64,000 nt of DNA, from positions 186,001-250,000 of the forward strand of contig CAYSQJ010000003.1 in assembly GCA_964433345.1 (NCBI GenBank), given 5' to 3'. This DNA is from Ga0077527 sp964433345 (GTDB taxonomy: Bacteria; Pseudomonadota; Gammaproteobacteria; Burkholderiales; SG8-41). The number at the start of each line of letters is the position of its first letter. Position 1 is the first letter of the stretch. Shown here one piece after another: positions 52,647-61,015 of the stretch. Made by a program: the position numbers and the translations under genes. The notes under the pieces are model-generated. The model was not told the origin of the DNA and did not search any database. It saw only the letters and a program-made list of their open reading frames with translations.

Positions 52647-53396
52647 TCAGTCTTTGCTGGATTTATTCTCAGCTTGTTCGTATTTTTCATGCAAATGAGG
52701 AGCCATAACCTCTTCCAGGGTCAAACCTGTTAATCGACGTATGGTGCGCCATAGATAGTAAAAAATACACATCATCATCAAGGTGGACGGGATGGCAATC
52801 ATCGGATAACTCAGCAAGGTCATACGCCCGAGCTCTTCATTGAAGGCCTGGGTGCCGGAGGGACTGGTGACAATCCATCGCGCCAACACATAATTCATAA
52901 TGGATGAAAACAAAAACGTGGCCGAAAAAAAGTAGGTGGCATTTAACAGGCGCTTATCAAATTCATTCACCTGGTTATTGCTTTCCAATGCCGCTTGAAT
53001 CTTGTTCACATCCACCAGGTTGGGGTTGTAGAGCAGCGAGCGTACCAACGGGTATCTGGTTTTGGTGGAAATCAACACCGCCAGACCAATCATGGCGGGT
53101 ATGGCCGCTTCTTTCACAGCCAGCCATTGAGCATCCATCTCCAGCAGGCCAATGCCCCCGGTGAGCCCCACGCTGACCAAACCTAATACTGCAATAAAGT
53201 TTTTCTTGTGATAGCGAATTAGCTCGAACAGGCCCCAGCCTAGCGGAAAGGCCAAGCCAATCAGCAGGGCATTGATGCTACCCAAGTGTTCATCGCCACT
53301 GAGTTTCATCAATATAACGGAGGGGATAATGATACTGACCAATAAGTCTACCCATGGTCGTGGCTTATGGTCGGGGTGTTGTGCAGAAGTGTTCAT
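52647..53396 (-). CDS. Six-helix membrane protein, possibly VC0807 family
   Basis: A 249-residue membrane protein with about six helices (for example DLLVSIIIPSVILM, YFFSATFLFSSIMNYVLARW and MIAIPSTLMMMCIFYYLW). The charged central loop TKTRYPLVRSLLYNPNLVDVNKIQ and the C-terminal tail face the cytoplasm. The pattern resembles VC0807-type proteins of unknown function, but this is from memory. Codon use is clearly more AT-rich than in all flanking genes, and the gene lies between two copies of the metF 3' end, so it was probably acquired. Confidence 0.65.
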   Translation of the reverse strand: MNTSAQHPDHKPRPWVDLLVSIIIPSVILMKLSGDEHLGSINALLIGLAFPLGWGLFELIRYHKKNFIAVLGLVSVGLTGGIGLLEMDAQWLAVKEAAIPAMIGLAVLISTKTRYPLVRSLLYNPNLVDVNKIQAALESNNQVNEFDKRLLNATYFFSATFLFSSIMNYVLARWIVTSPSGTQAFNEELGRMTLLSYPMIAIPSTLMMMCIFYYLWRTIRRLTGLTLEEVMAPHLHEKYEQAENKSSKD

Positions 53397-53997
53397 GAAT
53401 TATCTTTTTACTAAAATGAAGGCAGGTTTTTTGCGAGTACTTTAATACAGACCATGGCGCCGTCCCTCTTTCAAGCAGCCTGATACTCGATCCAAACACG
53501 GTTCTGCAGCAGCGCCGATGGCACGGCGTGGCTGACGCTTGTGTGTACGGTCAGCGTGCATCGAAATCCGCCTCAACGGATCGACGCAGAGACCGGCGAA
53601 CCCCCCGCGAGAGGGAAATCCCCGAAAACACCCGCCGATTAACTCCTTGTCGGTCCGGTGATACCACGCCAGCCCTGCGGTGAACCGGGCTCGTCTATTA
53701 TTTGAAGGACAGAATTTTGATTAGGCAATCGAAATTACTACGGCGACCAGATAAAAAAGCCTAGAAGTACGCCCAAGAATGAAGCATCTTCAGATGCCTT
53801 TGACGCTTACGCCATAATTCAAACCGACCCTCGTACAGTTAACCCACCACGACCATCTGGCAACGGCTGGGCCTCTAGCCGCCGTCGCAATCCTGCAGCG
53901 GCACAACCATCGACCACAGAATAGCGCCGCCCGGCGTCTTCCCTAGCTATACTCCCCCGGTGGCGCAGCCGCGCCCGGCACATCGAGGGAGAGGACG
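53397..53997. other. Intergenic region with a metF-end remnant, no gene seen
   Basis: 601 bp with mixed composition and no convincing gene. The part from about 53700 to 53840 is AT-rich and may hold the end of the insert. The metF-end copy at 53846-53878 marks the right boundary. The last part (53879-53997) resembles the core genome again and leads to mgtE. No integrase, insertion sequence or RNA gene was recognised. Confidence 0.6.
53846..53878 (+). repeat. Duplicate of the metF 3' end
   Basis: Thirty-three bases encode TTTIWQRLGL and a stop, exactly as at the end of metF (52261-52293). Twenty-nine of 33 bases agree, and all four differences are synonymous or in the stop codon (TAA versus TAG). 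There is no open frame leading into it. Confidence 0.88.
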
Positions 53998-55221
53998 ATG
54001 ACGCAGGAAAACCAGAATCCGCAGGAAACGGATCGCAGCAGACTGGTCTTGGCTGCCAAGGCCAGATCGCCCGGAGAAGCTGCGAAGCTGCTCGCTGAAT
54101 ATCCGGCAGCGCTGCTCGCCGAGGTGCTGCAGGATCTGCCCCCGGCGCTGACCCAGGACATCCTCGCCGAATTGCCGGGCGGGCTGGTCGACGGCATCAT
54201 TCACGCCGCTCCGGAACAGACCGTCGCACAGTGGCGCATCAACCAGCAATTTGCGGAAGGCAGCATCGGCCGCATGATGGAGCCGGTGCGCGCGGTATTC
54301 AGGCCGCAGATGACGGTGCGCGAAACCATCGAGCAGTTGCGGCCGCTGGTGCGCACCGCCTTCATCACCTACGGCTACATCGTCGACGACGGCGGACGCA
54401 TGCTCGGCATCGTCACCATGCGCGATCTGCTGTTTGCGGACGACAGCGCGTTGCTGGAATCGGTGATGCTGCGCAATCCTTTCACGCTGAAGCCTGACCT
54501 GGCGCTGGCCGATGCGATGAAGCTGGTCCTTGATCGCCATTACCCGGTCTATCCGGTCTGCGACGGCGAAGGCCGATTGCTCGGCCTGGTCCGCGGCCAG
54601 ACCATGTTCGCCGAGCAGGCTTTCGAAATCACCGCGCAGGTCGGCAGCATGGTCGGCGTCGAGAAGGAGGAGCGGCTGGCGACGTCGCTGAAAAGCAGCT
54701 TCAAATTCCGCCATCCCTGGCTGCAGATCAACCTTGCGACCGCCTTCATCGCCGGTGCGGTGGTGGCCATATTCCAGGACACCGTCGACCGCCTGGTGAT
54801 CCTCGCGCTGTTCCTGCCGATCCTCGCCGGCCAGTCAGGCAACACCGGCTGCCAGGCACTGGCAGTGACCTTGCGCGGCATGACGCTGGGCGAACTGAAA
54901 GCCGGCGCCGAGCGCGCGCTGGTGGTCAAGGAAGCCTCGCTGGGCGCACTCAACGGCGCCTTCACCGGACTGGTGGCGGCGCTGGGCATGTTCATAGTCG
55001 CCACTTACCAGGACAACCCGAATGCCCTGTTGCTGAGCATCGTGGTGTGGATCGCACTGGTCGGCAGCTGTGTCGCCAGCGGCGTTGCCGGCGCGATGGT
55101 ACCGCTGACGCTGAAACGCTTCGGCTTCGATCCCGCCACGGCCTCCAGCATTTTCCTGACCACCGCCACCGACGTGGTCAGCATGGGCCTGCTGCTGGGA
55201 CTGGCCGCGATCCTGATCTGA
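53998..55221 (+). CDS. mgtE: Magnesium transporter MgtE
   Basis: A 407-residue MgtE-type channel. Residues 1-100 form a short N-domain (LAEVLQDLPPALTQDILAEL), about 100-220 a pair of CBS domains that sense Mg2+ (YIVDDGGRMLGIVTMRDLL), and the rest five membrane helices with LPILAGQSGNTGCQALAV and DPATASSIFLTTATDVVSMG, which line the pore. The N-domain is shorter than in Thermus MgtE. It is convergent with the aminotransferase gene and ends at a bidirectional terminator. Confidence 0.92.
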   Translation: MTQENQNPQETDRSRLVLAAKARSPGEAAKLLAEYPAALLAEVLQDLPPALTQDILAELPGGLVDGIIHAAPEQTVAQWRINQQFAEGSIGRMMEPVRAVFRPQMTVRETIEQLRPLVRTAFITYGYIVDDGGRMLGIVTMRDLLFADDSALLESVMLRNPFTLKPDLALADAMKLVLDRHYPVYPVCDGEGRLLGLVRGQTMFAEQAFEITAQVGSMVGVEKEERLATSLKSSFKFRHPWLQINLATAFIAGAVVAIFQDTVDRLVILALFLPILAGQSGNTGCQALAVTLRGMTLGELKAGAERALVVKEASLGALNGAFTGLVAALGMFIVATYQDNPNALLLSIVVWIALVGSCVASGVAGAMVPLTLKRFGFDPATASSIFLTTATDVVSMGLLLGLAAILI

Positions 55222-55236
55222 TTTGCACCACCGACG

Positions 55237-55264
55237 AAAAAGGCCGCCCGGAGGCGGCCTTTTT
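55237..55264. terminator. Bidirectional terminator between mgtE and the aminotransferase gene
   Basis: AAAAAGGCCGCC (55237-55248), loop CGGA, GGCGGCCTTTTT (55253-55264). A runs on one side and T runs on the other serve both converging genes. Confidence 0.93.
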
Positions 55265-55279
55265 TCGGGCAGATGAAAC

Positions 55280-56803
55280 TCAGGCAGCCTTGGCCGGCGC
55301 CTTGCGTTTCTTTGCCTGCGCAGCGGTGGCGTGCATCGAGGCATATGCCGCATGCGCAGCCGCCTCCGCATCACCGACATGCACGTCATGGCCCATGTCC
55401 TCGAGCACCGAACCCAGCGCCGACAAGCACAGCATCACGTTGTCCGGACGGCAGGAGTAGCCCATCAGGCCGAAGCGCCAGATCTTGCCGGCGAGGGGCC
55501 CCAGGCCGGCGCCGATCTCGAGGCCGAACTCGGAAAGCAGGGTCTTGCGCACTTCGGCTTCGTTGACACCCTCGGGGCAGAACACCGCGTTCATCTGCGG
55601 AATCTGGTACGGCTCCTTGACCAGGAACTTGAGACCCATACCCTCGAGGCCGGCCTTCAATGCGGTGTGGTGACGGTGCACGCGCGCCCAGGCGTTCTCC
55701 AGGCCTTCCTCGCGGATCAGCAGCAGCGCCTCGTGCAGCGCGAACAGCGAGTTGGTCGGCGCGGTGTGGTGATAAGTGCGGGTGCTTTCGCCCCAGTAGC
55801 CGAGCAGCAGGTTCATGTCCATGAACCAGGAATGGATCTTGTCCTTGCGCGCCTTGACGTAATCAACCACGCGCTCGGAGAAGGTCACCGGCGACAGTCC
55901 CGGCGTGCAGGACAGGCATTTCTGGCTGGCCGAATAGGCGGCGTCGATCTTCCACTCATCGACCAGCACCGGCGAGCCGCCGAGCGAGGTCACGGTGTCG
56001 ACGATGGTCAGCGCGTCGTACTTGTGCGCGATCCCGACCAGGGTCTTGGCATCCGACAGCACGCCGGTGGACGTCTCGGCGTGGACAAAGGCGACCACGC
56101 GTACGTCAGGATTCTTTTTCAGTGCGTCTTCCAGTTTCTGCGGGTCGACCGGCTCGCCCCAGTTGTCCTCGACCACCACCGGAATGCCGCCGCAGCGCTC
56201 GACGTTCTCGATCATGCGGCCGCCGAACACGCCGTTGCGGCAGACGATGACCTTGTCGCCCGGCTTGACCATGTTGACGAAGCAGTACTCCATGCCCACC
56301 GAGCCCGGGCCCGAAATCGGGAAGGTCAGCGGATTCCTGGTCTGGTAGGTGTAGCGCAGCAGCGATTTCAGCTCTTCCATCATCTCGACGAACACCGGGT
56401 CGAGGTAGCCGATTGCCGGCTGGCTCATCGTGGTCAGCACGCGCGGATGGATCTCCGTCGGTCCGGGGCCCATCAATGTACGTTGCGGCGGGTGAAACGA
56501 ATTGATGCGCTTGCTCGGCGCGTACTTGTCCATGGTGAATTCACTCCCTGGGGTGGCGTTGGTGAAAAAATTCTCTCCGTCCGGCCGCGACTTGAGCTTC
56601 AGCGGCTTGCGCGAGGTGGCCTCGTTCAGCACATCGACGGCGGCAATCTGCCCGCCGGTGACCTGCTCGACCTCCATCGCCCAGCGTGCCGGCACATAGC
56701 CCGACTTGATCCAGTGGTTGACCACGGCACGGTCGAGGCAGAAGCGGCGTGCCACTTCAGCCTGGCTGCCGAACAGTTCGACGAGACGGGCGGCGCAATT
56801 CAT
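55280..56803 (-). CDS. Class V aminotransferase with an N-terminal Cro-like HTH domain
   Basis: The open frame encodes 507 residues. Residues 1-62 (LVELFGSQAEVARRFCLDRAVVNHWIKSGYVPARW) look like a YdaS/Cro-type helix-turn-helix. Residues 91-507 are a PLP-dependent class V enzyme of the serine/alanine-glyoxylate aminotransferase type: LMGPGPTEIHPRV, FISGPGSVG-like FPISGPGSVGMEY, SLGGSPVLVDEWKIDAAYSAS-QKCLS with the PLP lysine. No stop separates the parts. An internal ATG at 56533 (MDKYAPSKR) has AGGGAG 10 nt upstream and could give the plain 417-residue enzyme. The long start lacks a clear ribosome site. Confidence 0.85.
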   Translation of the reverse strand: MNCAARLVELFGSQAEVARRFCLDRAVVNHWIKSGYVPARWAMEVEQVTGGQIAAVDVLNEATSRKPLKLKSRPDGENFFTNATPGSEFTMDKYAPSKRINSFHPPQRTLMGPGPTEIHPRVLTTMSQPAIGYLDPVFVEMMEELKSLLRYTYQTRNPLTFPISGPGSVGMEYCFVNMVKPGDKVIVCRNGVFGGRMIENVERCGGIPVVVEDNWGEPVDPQKLEDALKKNPDVRVVAFVHAETSTGVLSDAKTLVGIAHKYDALTIVDTVTSLGGSPVLVDEWKIDAAYSASQKCLSCTPGLSPVTFSERVVDYVKARKDKIHSWFMDMNLLLGYWGESTRTYHHTAPTNSLFALHEALLLIREEGLENAWARVHRHHTALKAGLEGMGLKFLVKEPYQIPQMNAVFCPEGVNEAEVRKTLLSEFGLEIGAGLGPLAGKIWRFGLMGYSCRPDNVMLCLSALGSVLEDMGHDVHVGDAEAAAHAAYASMHATAAQAKKRKAPAKAA

Positions 56804-56890
56804 CGGCTTGACGGAATCGGATTCAAAAAGGGAAACGGTCTGAGAAACAGTGAAGAAGCAAAAGAAACGAAACCAGCAGAAACGGCCGCC

Positions 56891-56919
56891 AATTTATCAT
56901 GGCAAAATTAATTTGACAA
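56891..56919 (-). promoter_or_regulatory. Sigma-70 promoter of the HTH-aminotransferase gene
   Basis: On the minus strand, TTGTCA (56914-56919), a 17-bp spacer and TAAATT (56891-56896). The leader to ATG 56803 would be about 80 nt. It lies at the edge of a strongly AT-rich stretch (56885-56985) shared with the divergent Bug-type gene. Confidence 0.65.
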
Positions 56920-57010
56920 GCTGATTTTACAAGAAGAGAGTTTATATAACATATTGATTTTATTAATTATTTTATAGCTTCCTGTGTGCTTCAAATTGTC
57001 ATCAAGTCGT

Positions 57011-57016
57011 TATAAT
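57011..57016 (+). promoter_or_regulatory. -10 element of the Bug-type receptor gene
   Basis: A consensus TATAAT 63 bp upstream of ATG 57079. No good -35 hexamer is found at 17 bp; an activator or the AT-rich upstream DNA may compensate. Confidence 0.5.
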
Positions 57017-57078
57017 GTGCTCGCCTTCATGTTCCTTATTTTTCCAATCCCCTTCCCACAACAACAAGGATCGCAAGC

Positions 57079-58050
57079 ATGAATCGCCAAACCTGTCTGC
57101 CAATGGTCGCTATTGCCCTGGCGCTGGCCGCACCCTTGGTTGCCGCCCAAAGCGGCCCTTACCCCAACAAACCGATTCGCCTGATCGTGCCCTTCCCGCC
57201 GGGCGGCGGCACCGATCTGGTCTCGCGGACAATTCAACCGGGACTTATCGCAGAGCTGGGACAGCAGGTGTTGATCGACAGCCGCGGGGGGGCACAAGGC
57301 AGCCTGGGCACTGCGATTGCCGCAACAGCCAATCCCGACGGCTACACCGTCGTCATCTCGGAAATCGGAGCTACGGCCGTAGCTCCGGCGCTGATGTCCA
57401 ACCTCAGCTTCGACGTGGCCCGCGATTTCGCCGGCATCAGCCAGCTGATCGAGCAGCCCTACATCATGACCGTGCACCCGAGCATCCAGGCCAAGACGCT
57501 GCAGGAATTCGTCAAGCTCGCGCAAGGCAAACCGGGCGCGATGAACTTCGGATCAGGCAACGTCACCGCCCACATCGCGCAGGAAGCCTTCTTCCAGACC
57601 GCAGGCATCAAGCTCGTGCACATCCCCTATCGCGGTTCGGGTCCTTCGGTGGCCGCGGCGGTCAGCGGCGAGGTGCAGACGCTGTTCTCCGGGCCCGGTG
57701 CGGCAATTCCGCAGATCAAGGCCGGCAGGCTGCGGGCCCTCGCGGTGACCACTGCCAAGCGCGCCGCGCAGCTGCCCGAGGTGCCGACGCTGGGCGAATC
57801 CGGCTACAAGGGTTTCGCGATCTCCGGCTGGTACGGCCTGATGGGCCCGATCAAGATGCCGAGGGAAGCGGTAAACACGCTGAACAAAGCGGTAACCACG
57901 GTGCTCAAGGGTGAAGCCGGCAACATGCTGCGCACCCGTGGCTATGAACCGGTACCGACGACGCCCGAACAATTCGACAAGTTCATGCGTACCGAGATCA
58001 CGCGCTGGGGCAAGGCGGTCAAGCAGTACAACATCAAGCCTGACTTCTGA
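57079..58050 (+). CDS. Bug/TctC family tripartite tricarboxylate receptor
   Basis: A 323-residue periplasmic binding protein with a signal peptide (to about PLVAAQS). The first binding motif YPNKPIRLIVPFPPGGGTD is the Bug/TctC hallmark, and GYTVVISEIGATAVAPAL, AMNFGSGNVTAHI and HIPYRGSGPS follow. Such receptors bind carboxylates, amino acids or aromatics. The TctA/TctB membrane partners are not nearby, which is usual for the many orphan Bug genes of Burkholderiales. It is divergent from the HTH-aminotransferase gene, so the two may be co-regulated. Confidence 0.92.
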   Translation: MNRQTCLPMVAIALALAAPLVAAQSGPYPNKPIRLIVPFPPGGGTDLVSRTIQPGLIAELGQQVLIDSRGGAQGSLGTAIAATANPDGYTVVISEIGATAVAPALMSNLSFDVARDFAGISQLIEQPYIMTVHPSIQAKTLQEFVKLAQGKPGAMNFGSGNVTAHIAQEAFFQTAGIKLVHIPYRGSGPSVAAAVSGEVQTLFSGPGAAIPQIKAGRLRALAVTTAKRAAQLPEVPTLGESGYKGFAISGWYGLMGPIKMPREAVNTLNKAVTTVLKGEAGNMLRTRGYEPVPTTPEQFDKFMRTEITRWGKAVKQYNIKPDF

Positions 58051-58086
58051 GACTGTTGCCGCAGGCAGGGGGCGTCGCGACGCCCC

Positions 58087-58956
58087 CTACTCGGCATCGA
58101 AGGCAATATCCCCGTCTGGCACCGGTGAGCCGGTCGCCCGCACGGCGGCAAAATCAAACAGCGCCCGATCCAGCAGGTGTGAGGGCCTGACGTTCTGCAG
58201 GCTGGTCAGCAGCGTCTCGACGCGCCCCGGATGGCGCTTCTCCCATTCGCGCAGCATGGCCTTCATTTCCTTGCGCTTGAGGTTTTCCTGCGAACCGCAC
58301 AGCGTGCAGGGAATGATCGGGAACTGCCGCAGCTGCGCATAGGCCTCGAGGTCCCGCTCTTCGCAGTAGGCGAGCGGCCGGATCACCACGTTGCGGCCGT
58401 CGTCCGACACCAGCTTCGGCGGCATCGCCTTCAGCTTGCCGCCGTAAAACAGGTTGAGCAGGAAGGTTTCGAGGATGTCGTCGCGGTGATGCCCGAGCGC
58501 GATCTTGGTTGCGCCGAGTTCGCCGGCGACGCGGTACAACACGCCGCGGCGCAACCGCGAGCACAGCGAACACATGGTCTTGCCCTCCGGGATCACCCGT
58601 TTGACGATGCTGTAGGTGTCCTGGTTCTCGATATGGAAGGGCACGCCCAGCCGTGTCAGGTAATCCGGCAGCACGTGTTCCGGAAATCCCGGCTGCTTCT
58701 GGTCGAGATTGACGGCGACGATGTCGAAAGACACCGGCGCGCGGCTGCGCAGGTGGAGCAGGATGTCGAGCAGCGCATAGCTGTCCTTGCCGCCGGAGAG
58801 GCAGGCCATGACCTTGTCGCCTTCACGGATCATGTCGTAATCGGCGATCGCCTGGCCGACCTGGCGGCGCAGGCGCTTGACCAGCTTGTTCGACTCGTAA
58901 TGGTCGCGGCGTTCGCGCTGGCTGCGCGGGGTGATGTGTATGACCTGGGTATCCAT
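58087..58956 (-). CDS. ttcA: tRNA 2-thiocytidine synthetase TtcA
   Basis: The 289-residue enzyme thiolates cytidine 32 of some tRNAs using ATP and an iron-sulfur cluster. ACLSGGKDSYALLD is the PP-loop, KTMCSLCSRLRRG and IPCTLCGSQ carry the paired cysteines for the cluster and catalysis, and ALGHHRDDILETFLLN is conserved. Two in-frame ATGs are present (58977, 58956); the second (MDTQVIHITPRSQ) is chosen. It is followed by the pteridine reductase gene upstream on the same strand, a conserved betaproteobacterial pair. Confidence 0.95.
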   Translation of the reverse strand: MDTQVIHITPRSQRERRDHYESNKLVKRLRRQVGQAIADYDMIREGDKVMACLSGGKDSYALLDILLHLRSRAPVSFDIVAVNLDQKQPGFPEHVLPDYLTRLGVPFHIENQDTYSIVKRVIPEGKTMCSLCSRLRRGVLYRVAGELGATKIALGHHRDDILETFLLNLFYGGKLKAMPPKLVSDDGRNVVIRPLAYCEERDLEAYAQLRQFPIIPCTLCGSQENLKRKEMKAMLREWEKRHPGRVETLLTSLQNVRPSHLLDRALFDFAAVRATGSPVPDGDIAFDAE

Positions 58957-59019
58957 GGCAATCCGTTCCGGCGCCACCGCTGGCTGTGCGGCAGGCGCTC
59001 TGTAGTTTCGTTCAGCGCA

Positions 59020-59769
59020 TCATGCGACGATGCTGCGCCCGCCGTCGACGGCGAGGATCTGGCCGGTGACGAAGGGCGCGGTAATCATGTATTCGACGGC
59101 GGCGGCAATGTCCTCCGGCTCGCCGGTACGTTTCAGCACCGTACGATCGACGATGCGCCGGCGTGCCTCCTCGTCCTGCCAGGCCCCGCCTTCCGGCCAG
59201 ATGATGGTGCCCGGCGACACGCCGTTGACCCGCACTTCCGGGCCGAGTTCGCGCGCCAGTGAGCGCGTCAGCGCCAGCAGTCCGCCCTTGGCCGCGGTGT
59301 ACACCACATGCGCCTTCATCGGCAGTTCGGCATGGATGTCGATGATGTTGACGATGCAGCCGCCGCTTGCACGCAATGCAGGCGCAGCCGCCTGCGACAG
59401 GAACAGCGGCGCCTTCAGGTTGGTGCCCATCAGGTCGGCCCAGCACTGCTCGTCTATCTCGCCCAGCGGCGTTGCATAAAAACTCGAGGCATTGTTGACC
59501 AGCGCATCGAGCCGCCCGTTCAGTGCCAGCGCATCGGTGATCAGCCGCGGCAGCGCAGCAACATCCAGTAGATCGGCCTGCAGGGCAACGGCCGAGCTGG
59601 CACGCTGCGCATTGAGCGCCTGCACCAGCGCCTGCGCAGCCGCCGCGGAGCGATGGTGATGCACGACCACCGCGGCACCGGCTGCGTGCAGACGCCGGCA
59701 GATCGCCGCGCCGACGCGTCGTGCAGCGCCGGTCACCAGCACCGTCCTGCCTGTCAATGCGGCGCCCAT
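59020..59769 (-). CDS. Pteridine reductase (PTR1/FolM-like SDR)
   Basis: A 249-residue short-chain dehydrogenase. The NADPH loop TGAARRVGAAI has the Arg form TG-x3-R-x-G typical of pteridine reductases. The usual catalytic Ser is replaced by Asp in NIIDIHAELP, 13 residues before Tyr in YTAAKGG, exactly as Asp181/Tyr194/Lys198 in Leishmania PTR1. It probably reduces dihydrofolate, dihydrobiopterin or dihydromonapterin. The frame is open to 59868, but ATG 59769 (MGAALTGRTVLVTG) is the sensible start. It is divergent from midA with about 76 bp between the starts. Confidence 0.88.
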   Translation of the reverse strand: MGAALTGRTVLVTGAARRVGAAICRRLHAAGAAVVVHHHRSAAAAQALVQALNAQRASSAVALQADLLDVAALPRLITDALALNGRLDALVNNASSFYATPLGEIDEQCWADLMGTNLKAPLFLSQAAAPALRASGGCIVNIIDIHAELPMKAHVVYTAAKGGLLALTRSLARELGPEVRVNGVSPGTIIWPEGGAWQDEEARRRIVDRTVLKRTGEPEDIAAAVEYMITAPFVTGQILAVDGGRSIVA

Positions 59770-59845
59770 CAGCTGCAGTCCATCCTGGTTTTCCCCGCGT
59801 TTTGCCTCGCGTAATTCATTGTTTATTTTAGCGTAATATCCCGCG

Positions 59846-61003
59846 GTGACTTTTCCCGCCGTGAACACTGCGCTGCCGCAGCCCGCAGCCGAGGCACTCG
59901 CCCACAGCGCGCGCTTGCAGGCCCTGATCCGCGAGGAGATCGGAAAGGCCGGCGGCTGGATCGGCTTCGCCCGCTACATGGAGCTCGCGCTGTACGCGCC
60001 GGGACTCGGCTATTACAGCGCCGGCAGCCGCAAGTTCGGCAGTGGCGGCGACTTCATCACCGCACCGGAGCTGTCCCCGCTGTTCGGCCGCGCGCTGGCA
60101 CGGCAGCTTGCCGCACTGGTTGCTGACGGCATCACCGACATCATCGAACTCGGCGCCGGCAGCGGCGCGCTCGCCGCGACCCTTCTCGCGGAACTCGCCG
60201 CACTCGATCGCCTGCCGCGGCAGTACCGCATCCTCGAGGTCAGCGCCGACCTGCGCGAACGCCAGCAGGCGCACATCTCCGCAGCCGTACCGCAGTTCGC
60301 CGATCGCGTGCACTGGCTGGACAGCCTGCCCGGGCGCATCGAAGGCGTGGTCGTTGCAAACGAGGTCCTCGACGCGCTGCCGGTACAGCGCATCCGCATC
60401 GTCGACGGACGCGTGCAGGAAATCGGTGTGGCGATCGACGGCAAGGGTGGTTTCACCTGGGCCTGCAAACCTGCTTTCCCTGCACTTGCCGCCGCAACCC
60501 CGCAGCTGGCCGAGGGTTACGAGACCGAAATTGGACTCGCGGCGCAGGCACTCGTCGCCGACCTCGGGCAGCGCCTCGAACGCGGGCTGCTGCTCATGTT
60601 CGATTACGGATTTCCCGCGCACGAATTCTTCCATCCGCAGCGCGACCGCGGCACGCTGATGTGCCACTACCGCCACCATGCCCACGGAGATCCCTTCCTG
60701 TGGCCGGGCCTGCAGGACATCACGGCCCATGTCGATTTCAGCGCGATTGCGCGCAGCGCGCCGGGAATCGAACTGTGCGGCTACACCAGCCAGGCGCAAT
60801 TCCTGATCAACTGCGGCATCACCGGGCTGCTGGCCGAGGTGCCGGCCAGCGATGCCGCACGTTACGCGCCGCTTGCCGCGCAGGCGCAGAAGCTGCTGTC
60901 GCCGGCGGAAATGGGCGAGCTGTTCAAGGTCATCGCGCTCGGCAGGAAGCTGCCCGGGCCGCTGGCCAGTTTCGTCCGCGGTGACCGCTCGCACACACTG
61001 TAA
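59846..61003 (+). CDS. MidA/NDUFAF7-type SAM-dependent methyltransferase
   Basis: A 385-residue DUF185 protein. IGFARYMELALYAPGLGYYSAGSRKFG is the conserved N-terminal block, ELGAGSGALAATLL is the SAM loop, and VVANEVLDALPVQR is motif IV. The eukaryotic relative NDUFAF7 methylates an arginine of complex I subunit NDUFS2; the bacterial target is not established. The start is GTG at 59846. It is followed by a TSUP permease gene 12 bp later, probably co-transcribed. Confidence 0.9.
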   Translation: MTFPAVNTALPQPAAEALAHSARLQALIREEIGKAGGWIGFARYMELALYAPGLGYYSAGSRKFGSGGDFITAPELSPLFGRALARQLAALVADGITDIIELGAGSGALAATLLAELAALDRLPRQYRILEVSADLRERQQAHISAAVPQFADRVHWLDSLPGRIEGVVVANEVLDALPVQRIRIVDGRVQEIGVAIDGKGGFTWACKPAFPALAAATPQLAEGYETEIGLAAQALVADLGQRLERGLLLMFDYGFPAHEFFHPQRDRGTLMCHYRHHAHGDPFLWPGLQDITAHVDFSAIARSAPGIELCGYTSQAQFLINCGITGLLAEVPASDAARYAPLAAQAQKLLSPAEMGELFKVIALGRKLPGPLASFVRGDRSHTL

Positions 61004-61015
61004 CCGGGACCATCG

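Noticed and set aside
52375..52708. Short frames in the C-rich region after metF
   Set aside because: They overlap on both strands, have low-complexity composition and no ribosome site or similarity to known proteins.
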